The translations under genes were made by a program, and so were the position numbers. Shown here one piece after another: positions 54,768 through 63,299 of a DNA stretch of 64,000 nucleotides. Within the stretch, counting starts at the first letter, position 1, and each line of letters begins with the position of its first letter. The notes under the pieces were generated by a model that worked only from the letters and a program-made list of their open reading frames with translations, was not told the DNA's origin and made no database searches. This DNA is from CAZJYI01 sp964550025 (GTDB lineage Bacteria > Verrucomicrobiota > Kiritimatiellia > UBA8416 > CAYOBW01): NCBI GenBank assembly GCA_964550025.1, contig CAZJYI010000031.1, forward strand, positions 23,588-87,587, written 5' to 3'.

Positions 54768-56248
54768 CAGACTGGATTCCAGAGGCGATCATCTACCAGG
54801 TCAACCTGCGATCCCTCGCCGCGCGCGAGCCCCGCAACCCCGTGGAAGCGGCAGACGAGACCCCCGTCACCGTTTCGCCTCTCGCTTACCTCACCGAGCA
54901 CCTCGATACGCTTTGCAGACTCGGTGTCAATGCCTTCTATCTCCTGCCCCCCTACCCCATCGGTCGCGAGGGGCGCAAAGGCCTGGGATCGCCGTACGCG
55001 GCCCGCGACTTTCTGGCCGTCGATCCGGAGTACGGCACCTACGAGGAGTTGCGCCTATTCGTCGCCGAAGCCCACGCCCGCCGTTGCCGCGTCATCTTTG
55101 ACATTACCCCCAACCACACGGCGCGCGATCATGTTTGGACGCGCTCGCATCCCGAGTACTACGTCAGGAATGCCGACGGCGCCCTGCACTACGACTTCGA
55201 CTGGTCGGACACGGCCAAGCTGGACTACGCGAACCCCGGGTTGAGAGAGGCCATGGTCGGCGTCTACGAGCACTGGCTCTCGTTCCTCGATGGCGACGGC
55301 GTCGATGGATTCCGCCTGGACATGGCACACCTGATCAACGACCGCTCTTTCTGGAATGATTGCCTGCGCCGACTGCGCGAGCGACGCGGCGATCGCGAAA
55401 CGCTGTTCCTCGCGGAGAGCTACGGAACATCCAACAACCTGGACCTGTTCTCCCGCGGCTTCAACGCCGCCTACGACGACGATTTCTACAAGGTCTGCGT
55501 CTACGGGTACGCCGTGAGCGCGGAAGGCCGGTCAACGGTGAGCCTATCCTCCGGGGCGGAACAGGATCCGCATTTCTCCGACAAGCTGGGGGCCTTTCGG
55601 GCGCGCGGCATCGCCGGTGCGTTCGAGCGGGCGCTGCAGGCCTACGAGGAAATCTGCCCCGACGGGCAAGGCGGCCCCCGGTTGGCCCGCTACACCGACA
55701 ACCACGACGAGAGTCGCGGTGTCTCTCGCTTCGGCGCCTACGCCACCCGGGCCGTAATGCAGCTTGCCTTCCTGTCGGGTCAGTGCATTCCGTTCCTGTT
55801 GACCGGCCAGGAGTTCGGTGCGGCCAACCGCCCATCCATCCACGAGCGTCTCGCCACCTGCGACAAGGGGCCGCGGGTCCTGACGCCCGACGGGACCCGG
55901 GTAACGGACGGCATCGAGTTTGAGGGGAATCTGTTCGCGCGGACGTCTGCGCAACGGGCGGAGTGGTACGCGTTCTACAGGGAGCTGATTGGGTTGCGCC
56001 TGTCGACTCCGGCGTTGACACGCGGCTCTTTTCGCGTGGTTGATGTTGGCGAGCAAGCCGCGGACGCGGACCGCACAGTGGTGGCGTTTGAGCGCATGCT
56101 GGGCGAAACGACCCTGCGTTGCGCCGTGAACATGGGGCATCAGGATCGAGAGGTCCGGGATGACGTATTGCGGCGGGGCACTCCCGTCTACGGAGGGTTG
56201 CGGAGCAACAGCCTGGGTGCTTTCAGCGGGATTGTCGTTGCTCGGTGA
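54764..56248 (+). CDS. Cytoplasmic GH13 alpha-amylase-family enzyme
   Basis: The 494-residue protein has no signal peptide (MTDWIPEAIIYQVNLRSLAA). It has the full GH13 set: GVNAFYLLPPYPIG, DITPNHTARDH (region I), GFRLDMAH (about 185, nucleophile), LAESYG (about 219, acid) and YTDNHDESR (about 313). It is coupled to the pullulanase-type gene by an ATGA overlap. Its length and lack of binding modules suggest an oligosaccharide-acting enzyme, such as a maltodextrin hydrolase or transferase. The exact activity cannot be read. Confidence 0.88.
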   Translation: MTDWIPEAIIYQVNLRSLAAREPRNPVEAADETPVTVSPLAYLTEHLDTLCRLGVNAFYLLPPYPIGREGRKGLGSPYAARDFLAVDPEYGTYEELRLFVAEAHARRCRVIFDITPNHTARDHVWTRSHPEYYVRNADGALHYDFDWSDTAKLDYANPGLREAMVGVYEHWLSFLDGDGVDGFRLDMAHLINDRSFWNDCLRRLRERRGDRETLFLAESYGTSNNLDLFSRGFNAAYDDDFYKVCVYGYAVSAEGRSTVSLSSGAEQDPHFSDKLGAFRARGIAGAFERALQAYEEICPDGQGGPRLARYTDNHDESRGVSRFGAYATRAVMQLAFLSGQCIPFLLTGQEFGAANRPSIHERLATCDKGPRVLTPDGTRVTDGIEFEGNLFARTSAQRAEWYAFYRELIGLRLSTPALTRGSFRVVDVGEQAADADRTVVAFERMLGETTLRCAVNMGHQDREVRDDVLRRGTPVYGGLRSNSLGAFSGIVVAR

Positions 56249-56315
56249 ACGGCAATAAAGCGGTTTACATCAACGTTGTTCGGTCGTAGTGTTTTCCGCC
56301 GGAGAGGTAGTTAAC

Positions 56316-57299
56316 ATGTGCACGCCAACAGACTATCGCATGCTGATCGAGCACAGCGAAGACGCTGTGCTCATCCTCGACCGCAAAGCGACGATCATCG
56401 AGGCCAACCCACGCGCTGCCGAGATCCTGGGCATACCGTGCGAGCAGATCCGCGGCAAGGACATACGCCGGTTCATCGTCTCGGAGGATCTGCGCGCCGT
56501 GCCGTTGCGTCTCCACCGGGTTCTGGCGGGAGAGAGGCTGCGAACGACCCGTCGCGTCCGGCTCGCGAACGGTACGATGCTGTATCTCGAAGGGTGTACG
56601 AAACTCCTGCCGGACGGTCGCATCATGTGCACGGTGCGCGATGTGACGGCGCAACGCAACCTGGAGGCCCGCATCCTTGATATGGCTCGCCGGGAACAGC
56701 AACGCACCGCGGAAGACCTGCACGACTCGCTGGGCCAGGAGCTCACGGGGATCAAGTTCATTGCCGAGGTCCTGGCCGGCAAACTCCTTTCCGCACATTC
56801 GGAATACGCCGACGAGGCAGACAGCATTGCCGGCGTTGTCCAATTGGCCCTCGCGAATACGCGGCGCATTATCCGCGCCATCGCCCCGGCAGATCTTTCC
56901 GCCGAGGGACTGGCCGCCGCTCTGCGCGACCTGGCCGCCACGACGCGCGAGGTGTTCGACGTGAGCTGTAGTGTGCGCATCCGACAACCGCTCAACATCA
57001 ATGGCGACGCGGCGGCTACGCATCTCTACCAGATCGCGCGCGAAGCCATCAGCAACGCCGTTCGACACGGCAGAGCGGAACGTATCGTCGTCCAGCTTTC
57101 GGCCGGCAAGACCAAGGGGCGGCTGGTTGTGTCGGACAACGGGCAGGGCTTCCGGCGAGATGCGGACGGCGAGGATGGAGCGGGACTGCAGGTGATGCAT
57201 CACCGGGGGGAGTTGCTCAACGGTGAGTTGTCGATCGAGACCTCGCCGGGGAGCGGCACGGTTGTGACGTGCGTATTCCCGAATCGGGCGGAGTCCTGA
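56316..57299 (+). CDS. PAS-domain histidine kinase (HisKA_3/NarL type), orphan
   Basis: The 327-residue protein has an N-terminal PAS domain (about 8-110; IEHSEDAVLILDRKATIIEA, CTVRDVTAQRNLEA), a HisKA_3 dimerisation helix with the phosphoacceptor in AEDLHDSLGQELTGIKF, and an ATPase domain with N-box AREAISNAVRHG and G-boxes SDNGQGF and GAGLQVM. There is no membrane helix, so it is probably cytosolic. GGAGAGG lies 8 bases before the ATG, which is preferred over the GTG at 56289. No response regulator is adjacent, so its partner lies elsewhere. It follows the GH13 pair by 67 bases and may be co-transcribed. Confidence 0.9.
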   Translation: MCTPTDYRMLIEHSEDAVLILDRKATIIEANPRAAEILGIPCEQIRGKDIRRFIVSEDLRAVPLRLHRVLAGERLRTTRRVRLANGTMLYLEGCTKLLPDGRIMCTVRDVTAQRNLEARILDMARREQQRTAEDLHDSLGQELTGIKFIAEVLAGKLLSAHSEYADEADSIAGVVQLALANTRRIIRAIAPADLSAEGLAAALRDLAATTREVFDVSCSVRIRQPLNINGDAAATHLYQIAREAISNAVRHGRAERIVVQLSAGKTKGRLVVSDNGQGFRRDADGEDGAGLQVMHHRGELLNGELSIETSPGSGTVVTCVFPNRAES

Positions 57300-57475
57300 T
57301 TACGGATCTCAGATTTCAAATCTCAGATTTCGGATCTCATGTTTCGGATTTCGGATTTCAGCGGTCGGATTTCAGCGGTCGGATTTCAGGGGTTGCGGTC
57401 TGAGATTTGAGATCTGAGATTTGGAATTCCTGAAATCGGAAACCCGCTCCCCCATCCCCAATCGGCAATCCGCAA
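57300..57475. repeat. Tandem TCGGATTTC / TCTCAGATTT repeats
   Basis: Several imperfect copies of GGATTTCAG(CGGTC) and ATCTCAGATTTC occur in tandem, and inverted copies (GAGATTTGAGATCTGAG) follow in the second half. They fill the space between the convergent kinase and permease genes. The base composition is clearly lower in GC than the neighbours. Confidence 0.75.
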
Positions 57476-57489
57476 TCGGCAATTCCCCT

Positions 57490-58608
57490 CTACCCCTTCA
57501 GCCCGGTCATCGAGATGCCCTCGATGAAGGTTTTCTGGGTAAAGAAGAAGAGCACGATGATCGGGACGGCGACCAGGGAACTGGCCGCCATGAGGTAGTG
57601 CCACTCCGTCCCGCCGTGCTGGCTCTGGAAGAACTGCAGACCGAGGGCCAACGTGAAGTCCTTCTGGTCGGTGAGGTAGATGAGAGGGCCCAGAAAATCG
57701 TTCCAGGTGTGCATGAACTGGAACAGCCCGACGACCATGAGGGCGGGACGCGAGAGCGGCAGGATGATCTGCCAGAAGATGCGGAACTCGCTGCATCCAT
57801 CCACGCGCGCGGCGTCGGAGAGGTCCTTGGGAATGGTCATGAAGAACTGCCGCAGCAGGAAGACGTTGAACGCCCCGGCGAAAAACGTCCCCACCCAAAG
57901 TGGCCGCAGCGTCCCGATCCATCCGAGCCAGCGGAAGAGGCAATAGAGCGGCACCATGACCACGGGAAACGGCACCATCATAGTGGCCAGCGCCAGGACG
58001 AACACCTTGTTGCGCCCGCGCCAGTCGATCCGCGAAAAGCCGTATGCCGCCATGGCACTGGAGAAGACTGTCCCCACGACCGTCAGGAAACACAGTATGA
58101 GCGTGTTCTTCAGGTAGGTGGGAAAGTACTTCATCGCCTTGATGGCGTTGCCGAAGTTCTCCCACCGCGGCGAGACCTTCTTGCGAAGCGCGCTCACGCG
58201 GACGGCGAACCAGTCCGTCTCGGCGCCGCCCACGGGGTTCACGACGCACCACGGGTCGTCAGTTGTCGCCGGGATGCGCCGCGCGACGCGCACGGCGACG
58301 GCTTCACCCGCGGGAGGAGTCCAGCGGCCGTCCGCGATTTCGCCGGCCGGCGCAACGGTCCGCTCGCCGCTCTCCGAGACGACGATTTCGACGGCATCGT
58401 ACTCGATCGACCTGCGTCGCTTGACCTCGACTGTCCCGCCCTCCCTCTCGGCGTAGAGCCGGTACGGGAGCCAGACGGGCGGCATGCTCATCGTCTGGTC
58501 GAGGGGCTTCAACCCGGTGGAGATCATCCACACGAGGGGCAGCATGAACAGCGCCGCGCCTGCCAGGAGGATGGCGTACACCACGAGTTTCTGGATGCGT
58601 CGTCTCAC
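57490..58608 (-). CDS. Sugar ABC transporter permease (MalG/CUT1 type) with periplasmic insertion
   Basis: The 372-residue protein is longer than the usual 270-300. The first helix is at about 9-30 (VVYAILLAGAALFMLPLVWM). Then comes an insertion of about 95 residues (after PPVWLPYRLYAE, with EYDAVEIVVSESGERTVAPA) before the normal NFGNAIKAMKYFPTYLKNTL segment. The remaining five helices and the EAA loop (DAARVDGCSEFRIFWQIILP) are standard. The insertion looks like a small beta domain facing the periplasm. It is the last gene of a minus-strand operon, one base after the partner permease. No ATPase gene is nearby, so a shared MsmX-type ATPase is likely. Confidence 0.9.
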   Translation of the reverse strand: MRRRIQKLVVYAILLAGAALFMLPLVWMISTGLKPLDQTMSMPPVWLPYRLYAEREGGTVEVKRRRSIEYDAVEIVVSESGERTVAPAGEIADGRWTPPAGEAVAVRVARRIPATTDDPWCVVNPVGGAETDWFAVRVSALRKKVSPRWENFGNAIKAMKYFPTYLKNTLILCFLTVVGTVFSSAMAAYGFSRIDWRGRNKVFVLALATMMVPFPVVMVPLYCLFRWLGWIGTLRPLWVGTFFAGAFNVFLLRQFFMTIPKDLSDAARVDGCSEFRIFWQIILPLSRPALMVVGLFQFMHTWNDFLGPLIYLTDQKDFTLALGLQFFQSQHGGTEWHYLMAASSLVAVPIIVLFFFTQKTFIEGISMTGLKG

Positions 58609-58609
58609 G

Positions 58610-59500
58610 TCAGTCCCCCGCGTAGTAGATCAGCCGGCGGGTCGACCGCGTCGCCAGCCAGGTCAGCATCAGGATCAGGACAAAAAGGACCCACGCCATG
58701 GCACAGGCGTAGCCCATCTGCCGGTACTCGAAGGCGTTCTGGTAGAGGTACACGGCGTAGAACAGGGCCGACCGGTTGACCCCCCCCGTCCGCCCCAGCA
58801 TCACGTAGGGCCGCGCGAACACCTGCAGCGACCCGATGATCCCCATAATGAGGTTGAAATAGATCACGGGGGAGATCATCGGCAGGGTCACGTGGATCAA
58901 CTTGGTCCAGGCCGAGGCCCCGTCCAGGTCGGCCGACTCGTACAGGGAACGCGGGACATCCTGCAGGGCCGCAAGGTAGATGACCATGGAATGGCCGACG
59001 CCCCAGACAGCCATCAGGATGATGGCCGGCTTGGTCCAGTTCGGGTCCGTCAGCCACTGGGGCGGCTTGCTGATACCGATCATCTTGAGCCCGTGGTTGA
59101 GCAAGCCGAAGTTGCCGTTCAGTATCCACAGCCAGATCATGGCGCCGGCCACGAGGGGCACGAGCGAAGGCAGGAAGTAGACCGCGCGAAACACGGAGCG
59201 CCCCCGCACGGACTGGTTGAGGAGAATGGCCACGGACAGCGACGCAACAAGCCCGAGCGGCAGGGCGATCGCGGCAAAAAAGACCGTGTTGTAGAGCGAC
59301 TTCCAGAAGATCGCGTCGGTGAACATGTCGCGGTAGTTCAGCGCGCCGACCCAGACCGGACTGGTCAGGACATCATAGTCGCAGAACGAGTAGAAGATGG
59401 ACGCCAGCACGGGGTACAGCGTGAACCCCAGGAATCCGACGATCCAAGGGCTGATGAACATCAGGCCGACTCGGAGTTTCTGTTTCTCACCACGCGTCAT
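58610..59500 (-). CDS. Sugar ABC transporter permease (MalF/CUT1 type)
   Basis: The 296-residue protein has six predicted membrane helices, beginning VGLMFISPWIVGFLGFTLYP, and the EAA cytoplasmic loop ESADLDGASAWTKLIHVTLP. Length and features match CUT1 permeases for oligosaccharides. It overlaps the binding-protein gene by 14 bases and abuts the second permease, so the three should be co-translated. Confidence 0.92.
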   Translation of the reverse strand: MTRGEKQKLRVGLMFISPWIVGFLGFTLYPVLASIFYSFCDYDVLTSPVWVGALNYRDMFTDAIFWKSLYNTVFFAAIALPLGLVASLSVAILLNQSVRGRSVFRAVYFLPSLVPLVAGAMIWLWILNGNFGLLNHGLKMIGISKPPQWLTDPNWTKPAIILMAVWGVGHSMVIYLAALQDVPRSLYESADLDGASAWTKLIHVTLPMISPVIYFNLIMGIIGSLQVFARPYVMLGRTGGVNRSALFYAVYLYQNAFEYRQMGYACAMAWVLFVLILMLTWLATRSTRRLIYYAGD

Positions 59501-60920
59501 ACGACCGCCAGTCTTTCAATCGTTCCTCGCCGATCATGTCCCAGCGCCGCCACACGCGGCGCCCTTTCCACTCCACGCGCTTCTGGACGTCCGACAGGGC
59601 TTCCTCCGGCGTTGCCATCAGCGCCAGCACACGGTCATTGACCGTCGAGAGCTCGTCGCGGTACTCGAACCAGAACGAGAGCCGCGGGACATGGCGCGCG
59701 TTAGGGCTCCTGGCCAGGGCGATGAACGTCTCGATGGCCGGGTTGGGATGCTCGCTGACGAAATTCTCGCTGCACTCAACCAGCGGGCTGAACTTGCGCT
59801 GACCGAGGTTCAGTTTCTCCAGGCCCGCCCGGGTATTGACGTAACGGATGAACTCGAAGGCTTCTTTCGGGTGGGGCGACCCGCGGGGCACGACCAGCAC
59901 GTCGCACTCGGCAATCGTCACGTCCGGCAGCACCTCCGGATCCACCGAGGGAAAGGGCGCGGCGCCCCACTCCAGGTGCGGCGCGTACTTCTCGATGAAG
60001 TTGTACATCCACACGCCCTGGATCTCCATCGCGACGCGTTCCGACAGGAAAGCATTCTGCGGGGACGAGAAGTTCCCGAAGGACGCGCCGAAGCTACGCA
60101 TGTTGTCGACACCGTATTTCTCCGCGTAGCCTCGCACCCAGGCGAAGGCGGCCTGGTTTTCCTCGCTCATCGCCATGATGGTTCGCTCGCCGTCCCACAA
60201 GCGCCCGCCGAACCAATAGCCCCACATGGTACTCCACCATCCGGGCTCCTGGGGCAGATGGCCCATCTGCACGATGGTGAACCGTTTCTGCGCGCGTTCT
60301 TCGGCCGTCATCTCCGCGAAACGCATCCGCACGGGTTCGCCGTCGCGCTCGACTTCCACGATGGTCAATTGCTCGGCCATGCGGTCGAGCTCGGCAAGGC
60401 TCTTCGGCGGGACGTCGGGATCCAGGCCGGCTTCACGGAACATCCGTTTGTTCCAGTGCAAGGCCACGGTAGCCGGAGTCGTCGGCAGCGCCCACATCAC
60501 CCCGCGATGCGAGCAGATGTCCCAGAACACGCCAATGTAGCTGTCGCGCGTGATGCCGGCCTTGCGCAAGGCGCCATCGATCGGAGTCAGGGCGCCTTTC
60601 TCCGCAAAATCCGGCAGACTGTGCGACCACAGGCCCGCCACATCGGGCGCGTTGCCCCCCGCCGTCGCCAGCATCAGCTTCTGGTCCATCTCGCTGACGA
60701 TCAGTTTGCGGACGAACACCTTGTCCTGCGAAGCGTTGTAGTCGTCGACAACGGCCTGCATCGCCTCGCCCTCGAACCCGGTCCACTTCTCCCAATAGTG
60801 GATCACGAGCCGCCCGTCGTCCGCGTACTCGTCGGCGCGCCGGGAGCATCCGCAGGCAAGAATCAGCAGGAAGGCGGCAATTCTCTGTGTGTTGGTTCGT
60901 AACATGGTCCTGCTGCTCAT
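59487..60920 (-). CDS. Extracellular solute-binding lipoprotein (family 1)
   Basis: The 477-residue protein has a lipoprotein signal (RIAAFLLILACGCSRRADEY, with Cys in ILAC or ACGC). The SBP_bac_1 fold is seen in IHYWEKWTGFEGEAMQAVVD, PDVAGLWSHSLPDFAEKGAL and FEFIRYVNTRAGLEKLN. It would deliver a sugar to the two permeases encoded next. The start could equally be the ATG at 60905, since both have weak ribosome binding sites. The sugar is unknown; neighbours suggest a glycoside released by a GH95-like enzyme. Confidence 0.9.
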   Translation of the reverse strand: MSSRTMLRTNTQRIAAFLLILACGCSRRADEYADDGRLVIHYWEKWTGFEGEAMQAVVDDYNASQDKVFVRKLIVSEMDQKLMLATAGGNAPDVAGLWSHSLPDFAEKGALTPIDGALRKAGITRDSYIGVFWDICSHRGVMWALPTTPATVALHWNKRMFREAGLDPDVPPKSLAELDRMAEQLTIVEVERDGEPVRMRFAEMTAEERAQKRFTIVQMGHLPQEPGWWSTMWGYWFGGRLWDGERTIMAMSEENQAAFAWVRGYAEKYGVDNMRSFGASFGNFSSPQNAFLSERVAMEIQGVWMYNFIEKYAPHLEWGAAPFPSVDPEVLPDVTIAECDVLVVPRGSPHPKEAFEFIRYVNTRAGLEKLNLGQRKFSPLVECSENFVSEHPNPAIETFIALARSPNARHVPRLSFWFEYRDELSTVNDRVLALMATPEEALSDVQKRVEWKGRRVWRRWDMIGEERLKDWRSYDAW

Positions 60921-61010
60921 GTTCCGTCTTCGCAGCGTATCCTGTCAACCCTTCATTGCGGACGGGAGGAGTACCACCATGGAAGTCGCAAGCGGCAGGT
61001 GGCGAGCGGC

Positions 61011-62189
61011 TCAAGTGAGCAAGGAGAATCGTGACGGATCGATCGGGTAGATGCCCCAGGTGTCCCGCAGTCGTTTCATCTCGAGGATGTTCTCGCGCTT
61101 GGCACCGACGGCCAGGGAATGTGACGACCCCATGATGTAGCCGCCGCCGGGCGCCGCCGTGCTGAAAGCGTATCGAGCGTCCTCGCGGATCTGCTCGACC
61201 CCCGAGTCGATGATGTGTTCGTGCCAGATCCCGCCCCATAGGCACAGCCGGTCGCCGACGGCCTCCTTCAGCTTGCCGATATCCATCCCGCCCGTGGCCT
61301 GGATGCCCTCGTAAGCGTCGTCGGTGTCGGCAATGTCCTGTATGATCGGCCAGACGTGCCCGCAGCAGTGCTTGAGGACCTTGAGCCCGAGCCTGTGAGC
61401 CTTCTCGAGCCTCGCCTTATGCCAGGGGTAGATCATCTCGCGGTAGATCTCGGGGCCGGCCATCAGGCTCGAGCTGGTACCGAGGTCCTCGCACGGCAGT
61501 ATCGCATCGATGCCGAGTTGCGAATAGACATCCAGAAGGCGAAGGGCGCGTCGTCCCTTGAGCTCCGAGAGTCTTGCGCAGATTTCGGGCTCCAGGACAA
61601 GACTCATGTAGCAGTCCTCTTCCGTCTTACCGAACCAGGGCCAGTGCTGCCCCGCGGCAATCATGGCTACGAAATGCGTATCACCCATTTCCCTGACGGC
61701 ATGGTGGACAAGCTCGAAGATCGGGTCGTCCGGCTCCGGGAGGGGCTCATCCTCGAAGGCGTCGATCTCGGCCTGCACACTCTCGAGGGTCGGGGGGGTG
61801 TATTCGCGCTCCGCGACCTTCCGGAGGAGGCGCAAGTCGCCGGTTGCGGAAGAAACCCGGTAGATGTCCCCGTTCTCGGCACGGTACGTCTCGTCGTCCA
61901 CCTGCTCCATCGGGGTCGGCCGGTAATGGGGCGGACGGACGGTGGTGACCGTGACGATGTCGAATTCCAGCGCCCGAGCCAGGTCGAGGCGGTCCCTCTT
62001 CTCGTGCTCCACGACCTCGTCGCGGCGCCCTTCCCAGTAGGCCTTCGTCGTACGGATCTTGCCCTGGACAAGCGTCTCTCGCCCGAGGATATCCTCGTAG
62101 ACGTTGTGGTCGACCGAGTGCTCCCCCCAGGGGATGCGATCCGGTTCACGATGCTCAAGGGCTGCGTAGACGCGTTCCTTCGGTGTCAT
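61011..62189 (-). CDS. Uroporphyrinogen-decarboxylase-like (URO-D/MtaA family) protein
   Basis: The 392-residue protein begins MTPKERVYAALEHREPDRIP, the usual start of URO-D-like methyltransferases. It contains PWHKARLEKAHRLGLKVLKH followed by the CCGH metal-ligand-like motif, IQATGGMDIGKLKEAVGDRL, LWGGIW and GGGYIMGSSHSL. In methyltransferase relatives the Cys/His residues bind zinc and move methyl groups to or from corrinoids; true heme-pathway URO-D is less likely given the context. It lies between a DUF1080 gene and the sugar ABC transporter genes. The substrate is unknown. Confidence 0.85.
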   Translation of the reverse strand: MTPKERVYAALEHREPDRIPWGEHSVDHNVYEDILGRETLVQGKIRTTKAYWEGRRDEVVEHEKRDRLDLARALEFDIVTVTTVRPPHYRPTPMEQVDDETYRAENGDIYRVSSATGDLRLLRKVAEREYTPPTLESVQAEIDAFEDEPLPEPDDPIFELVHHAVREMGDTHFVAMIAAGQHWPWFGKTEEDCYMSLVLEPEICARLSELKGRRALRLLDVYSQLGIDAILPCEDLGTSSSLMAGPEIYREMIYPWHKARLEKAHRLGLKVLKHCCGHVWPIIQDIADTDDAYEGIQATGGMDIGKLKEAVGDRLCLWGGIWHEHIIDSGVEQIREDARYAFSTAAPGGGYIMGSSHSLAVGAKRENILEMKRLRDTWGIYPIDPSRFSLLT

Positions 62190-62218
62190 CCGGATCTCAA
62201 ATTCCCGGGCAAACCGGC

Positions 62219-63016
62219 TTACTTGGCGTTCTTCTCGACGATCCAGATGTTGCGGAATCTCACATCCTGGCCGTGTTCCTGGAGTTTGAGGCCTTCCGGG
62301 CTCGGGCTGACCTTCTCGCCACCGTTCGCCTTCTTGATCGGGACGTTGTCATGCACCTTGATGCCGTTCCACCAGACGGTTGCGCGTGCCGGCTCGAGGC
62401 ATTTCCCGCCTTCCCAGCGCGCGGCAGTGAACTCGAAATGGAATGCGTGCCACTCGCCGTTGGGACGCCAGGCGTTCCCATCAGGCACGTGCTCCATGCA
62501 GAACGCACCGATGCCATGTCCCCCGATCTTCCAGTTGTACGGATCGGCAATGTTCTTGCCCTTGGGGGACTCGATCTGGATCTCGTAGCGGTTCTGCAGG
62601 TAGACACCGCTGTTCGAATATCCCTCGGCCTTATCGTCGCCGCGTTTGCCCATCATGATGAACTCAACATGGCCTTCGAAGTCGGTGTATTTCTTCTTGG
62701 TGACGAGGTCATGTGTGCCCCAGCGTTTGCCGCCGTTGGTCATGAGGACCTTGCCCTCGCCCGTCGGGCTGTCCATCAGCGACCACGTGATGTCTCTCGT
62801 GCCGTCAGGCCACATCTCCCAGTTGTCCTCGACCGACTTCATGGTGCCATCGAATGGGATGTCCGCGCCTGCCGGGGCCGCGGCGCCGACGTCTTTGGTC
62901 TTGTCGTAACCCGGCTTCTGTTCCGGTTTCTGCTTCTCCGGCGCCGCCAGGGCCGAGAAGACGAATGCTACGGTGGCCATAGCCGCAACGATTGACCTGC
63001 TAGTGTTCGATCTCAT
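62219..63016 (-). CDS. Exported DUF1080-domain protein (3-keto-disaccharide hydrolase-like)
   Basis: The 265-residue protein starts at the ATG preceded by GGAGGT at 8 bases; the open frame further upstream is not coding. It has a signal peptide (SRSIVAAMATVAFVFSALA). The mature domain is a beta-sandwich with typical DUF1080 strings (NSGVYLQNRYEIQIES, AFHFEFTAARWEGG, ATVWWNGIKVHDNVPI, LKLQEHGQDVRFRNIWI). Members act on or bind sugars outside the cytoplasm. It is the first gene of the operon, 29 bases before the URO-D-like gene. Confidence 0.88.
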   Translation of the reverse strand: MRSNTSRSIVAAMATVAFVFSALAAPEKQKPEQKPGYDKTKDVGAAAPAGADIPFDGTMKSVEDNWEMWPDGTRDITWSLMDSPTGEGKVLMTNGGKRWGTHDLVTKKKYTDFEGHVEFIMMGKRGDDKAEGYSNSGVYLQNRYEIQIESPKGKNIADPYNWKIGGHGIGAFCMEHVPDGNAWRPNGEWHAFHFEFTAARWEGGKCLEPARATVWWNGIKVHDNVPIKKANGGEKVSPSPEGLKLQEHGQDVRFRNIWIVEKNAK

Positions 63017-63299
63017 GATCCGGTACCTCCATTCTGTTTCCGTGATGTGCTTCACGCCGTGGTCCGCAACGTCGAAATCTACCAGAATAAGCCCCCCGAC
63101 CTCAATAGCATAGAGACATTCCTGGCGATCCCACTTTCTCTGTTCTCCCGCACGTGCCGTGTGCATCCCGACAGTCCAGAATGGCGCGCCGTATCGGTCA
63201 ACCGTGCGTTGCATGTTCATTCGAAGCAGCGTACAGTCGCATGCCACGGAGACGGTGCAGGCTTCCTGTCGTGTCGAGCTACTGGCAAAAGGAGGGATT

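Noticed and set aside
57300..57475. Possible CRISPR array
   Set aside because: The units are short, irregular and adjacent without unique spacers. They are simple tandem and inverted repeats.
61011..62189. Heme-pathway uroporphyrinogen decarboxylase (hemE)
   Set aside because: The sequence has the CCGH metal-ligand-like motif of methyltransferase relatives, and its neighbours are sugar genes with no heme genes nearby.
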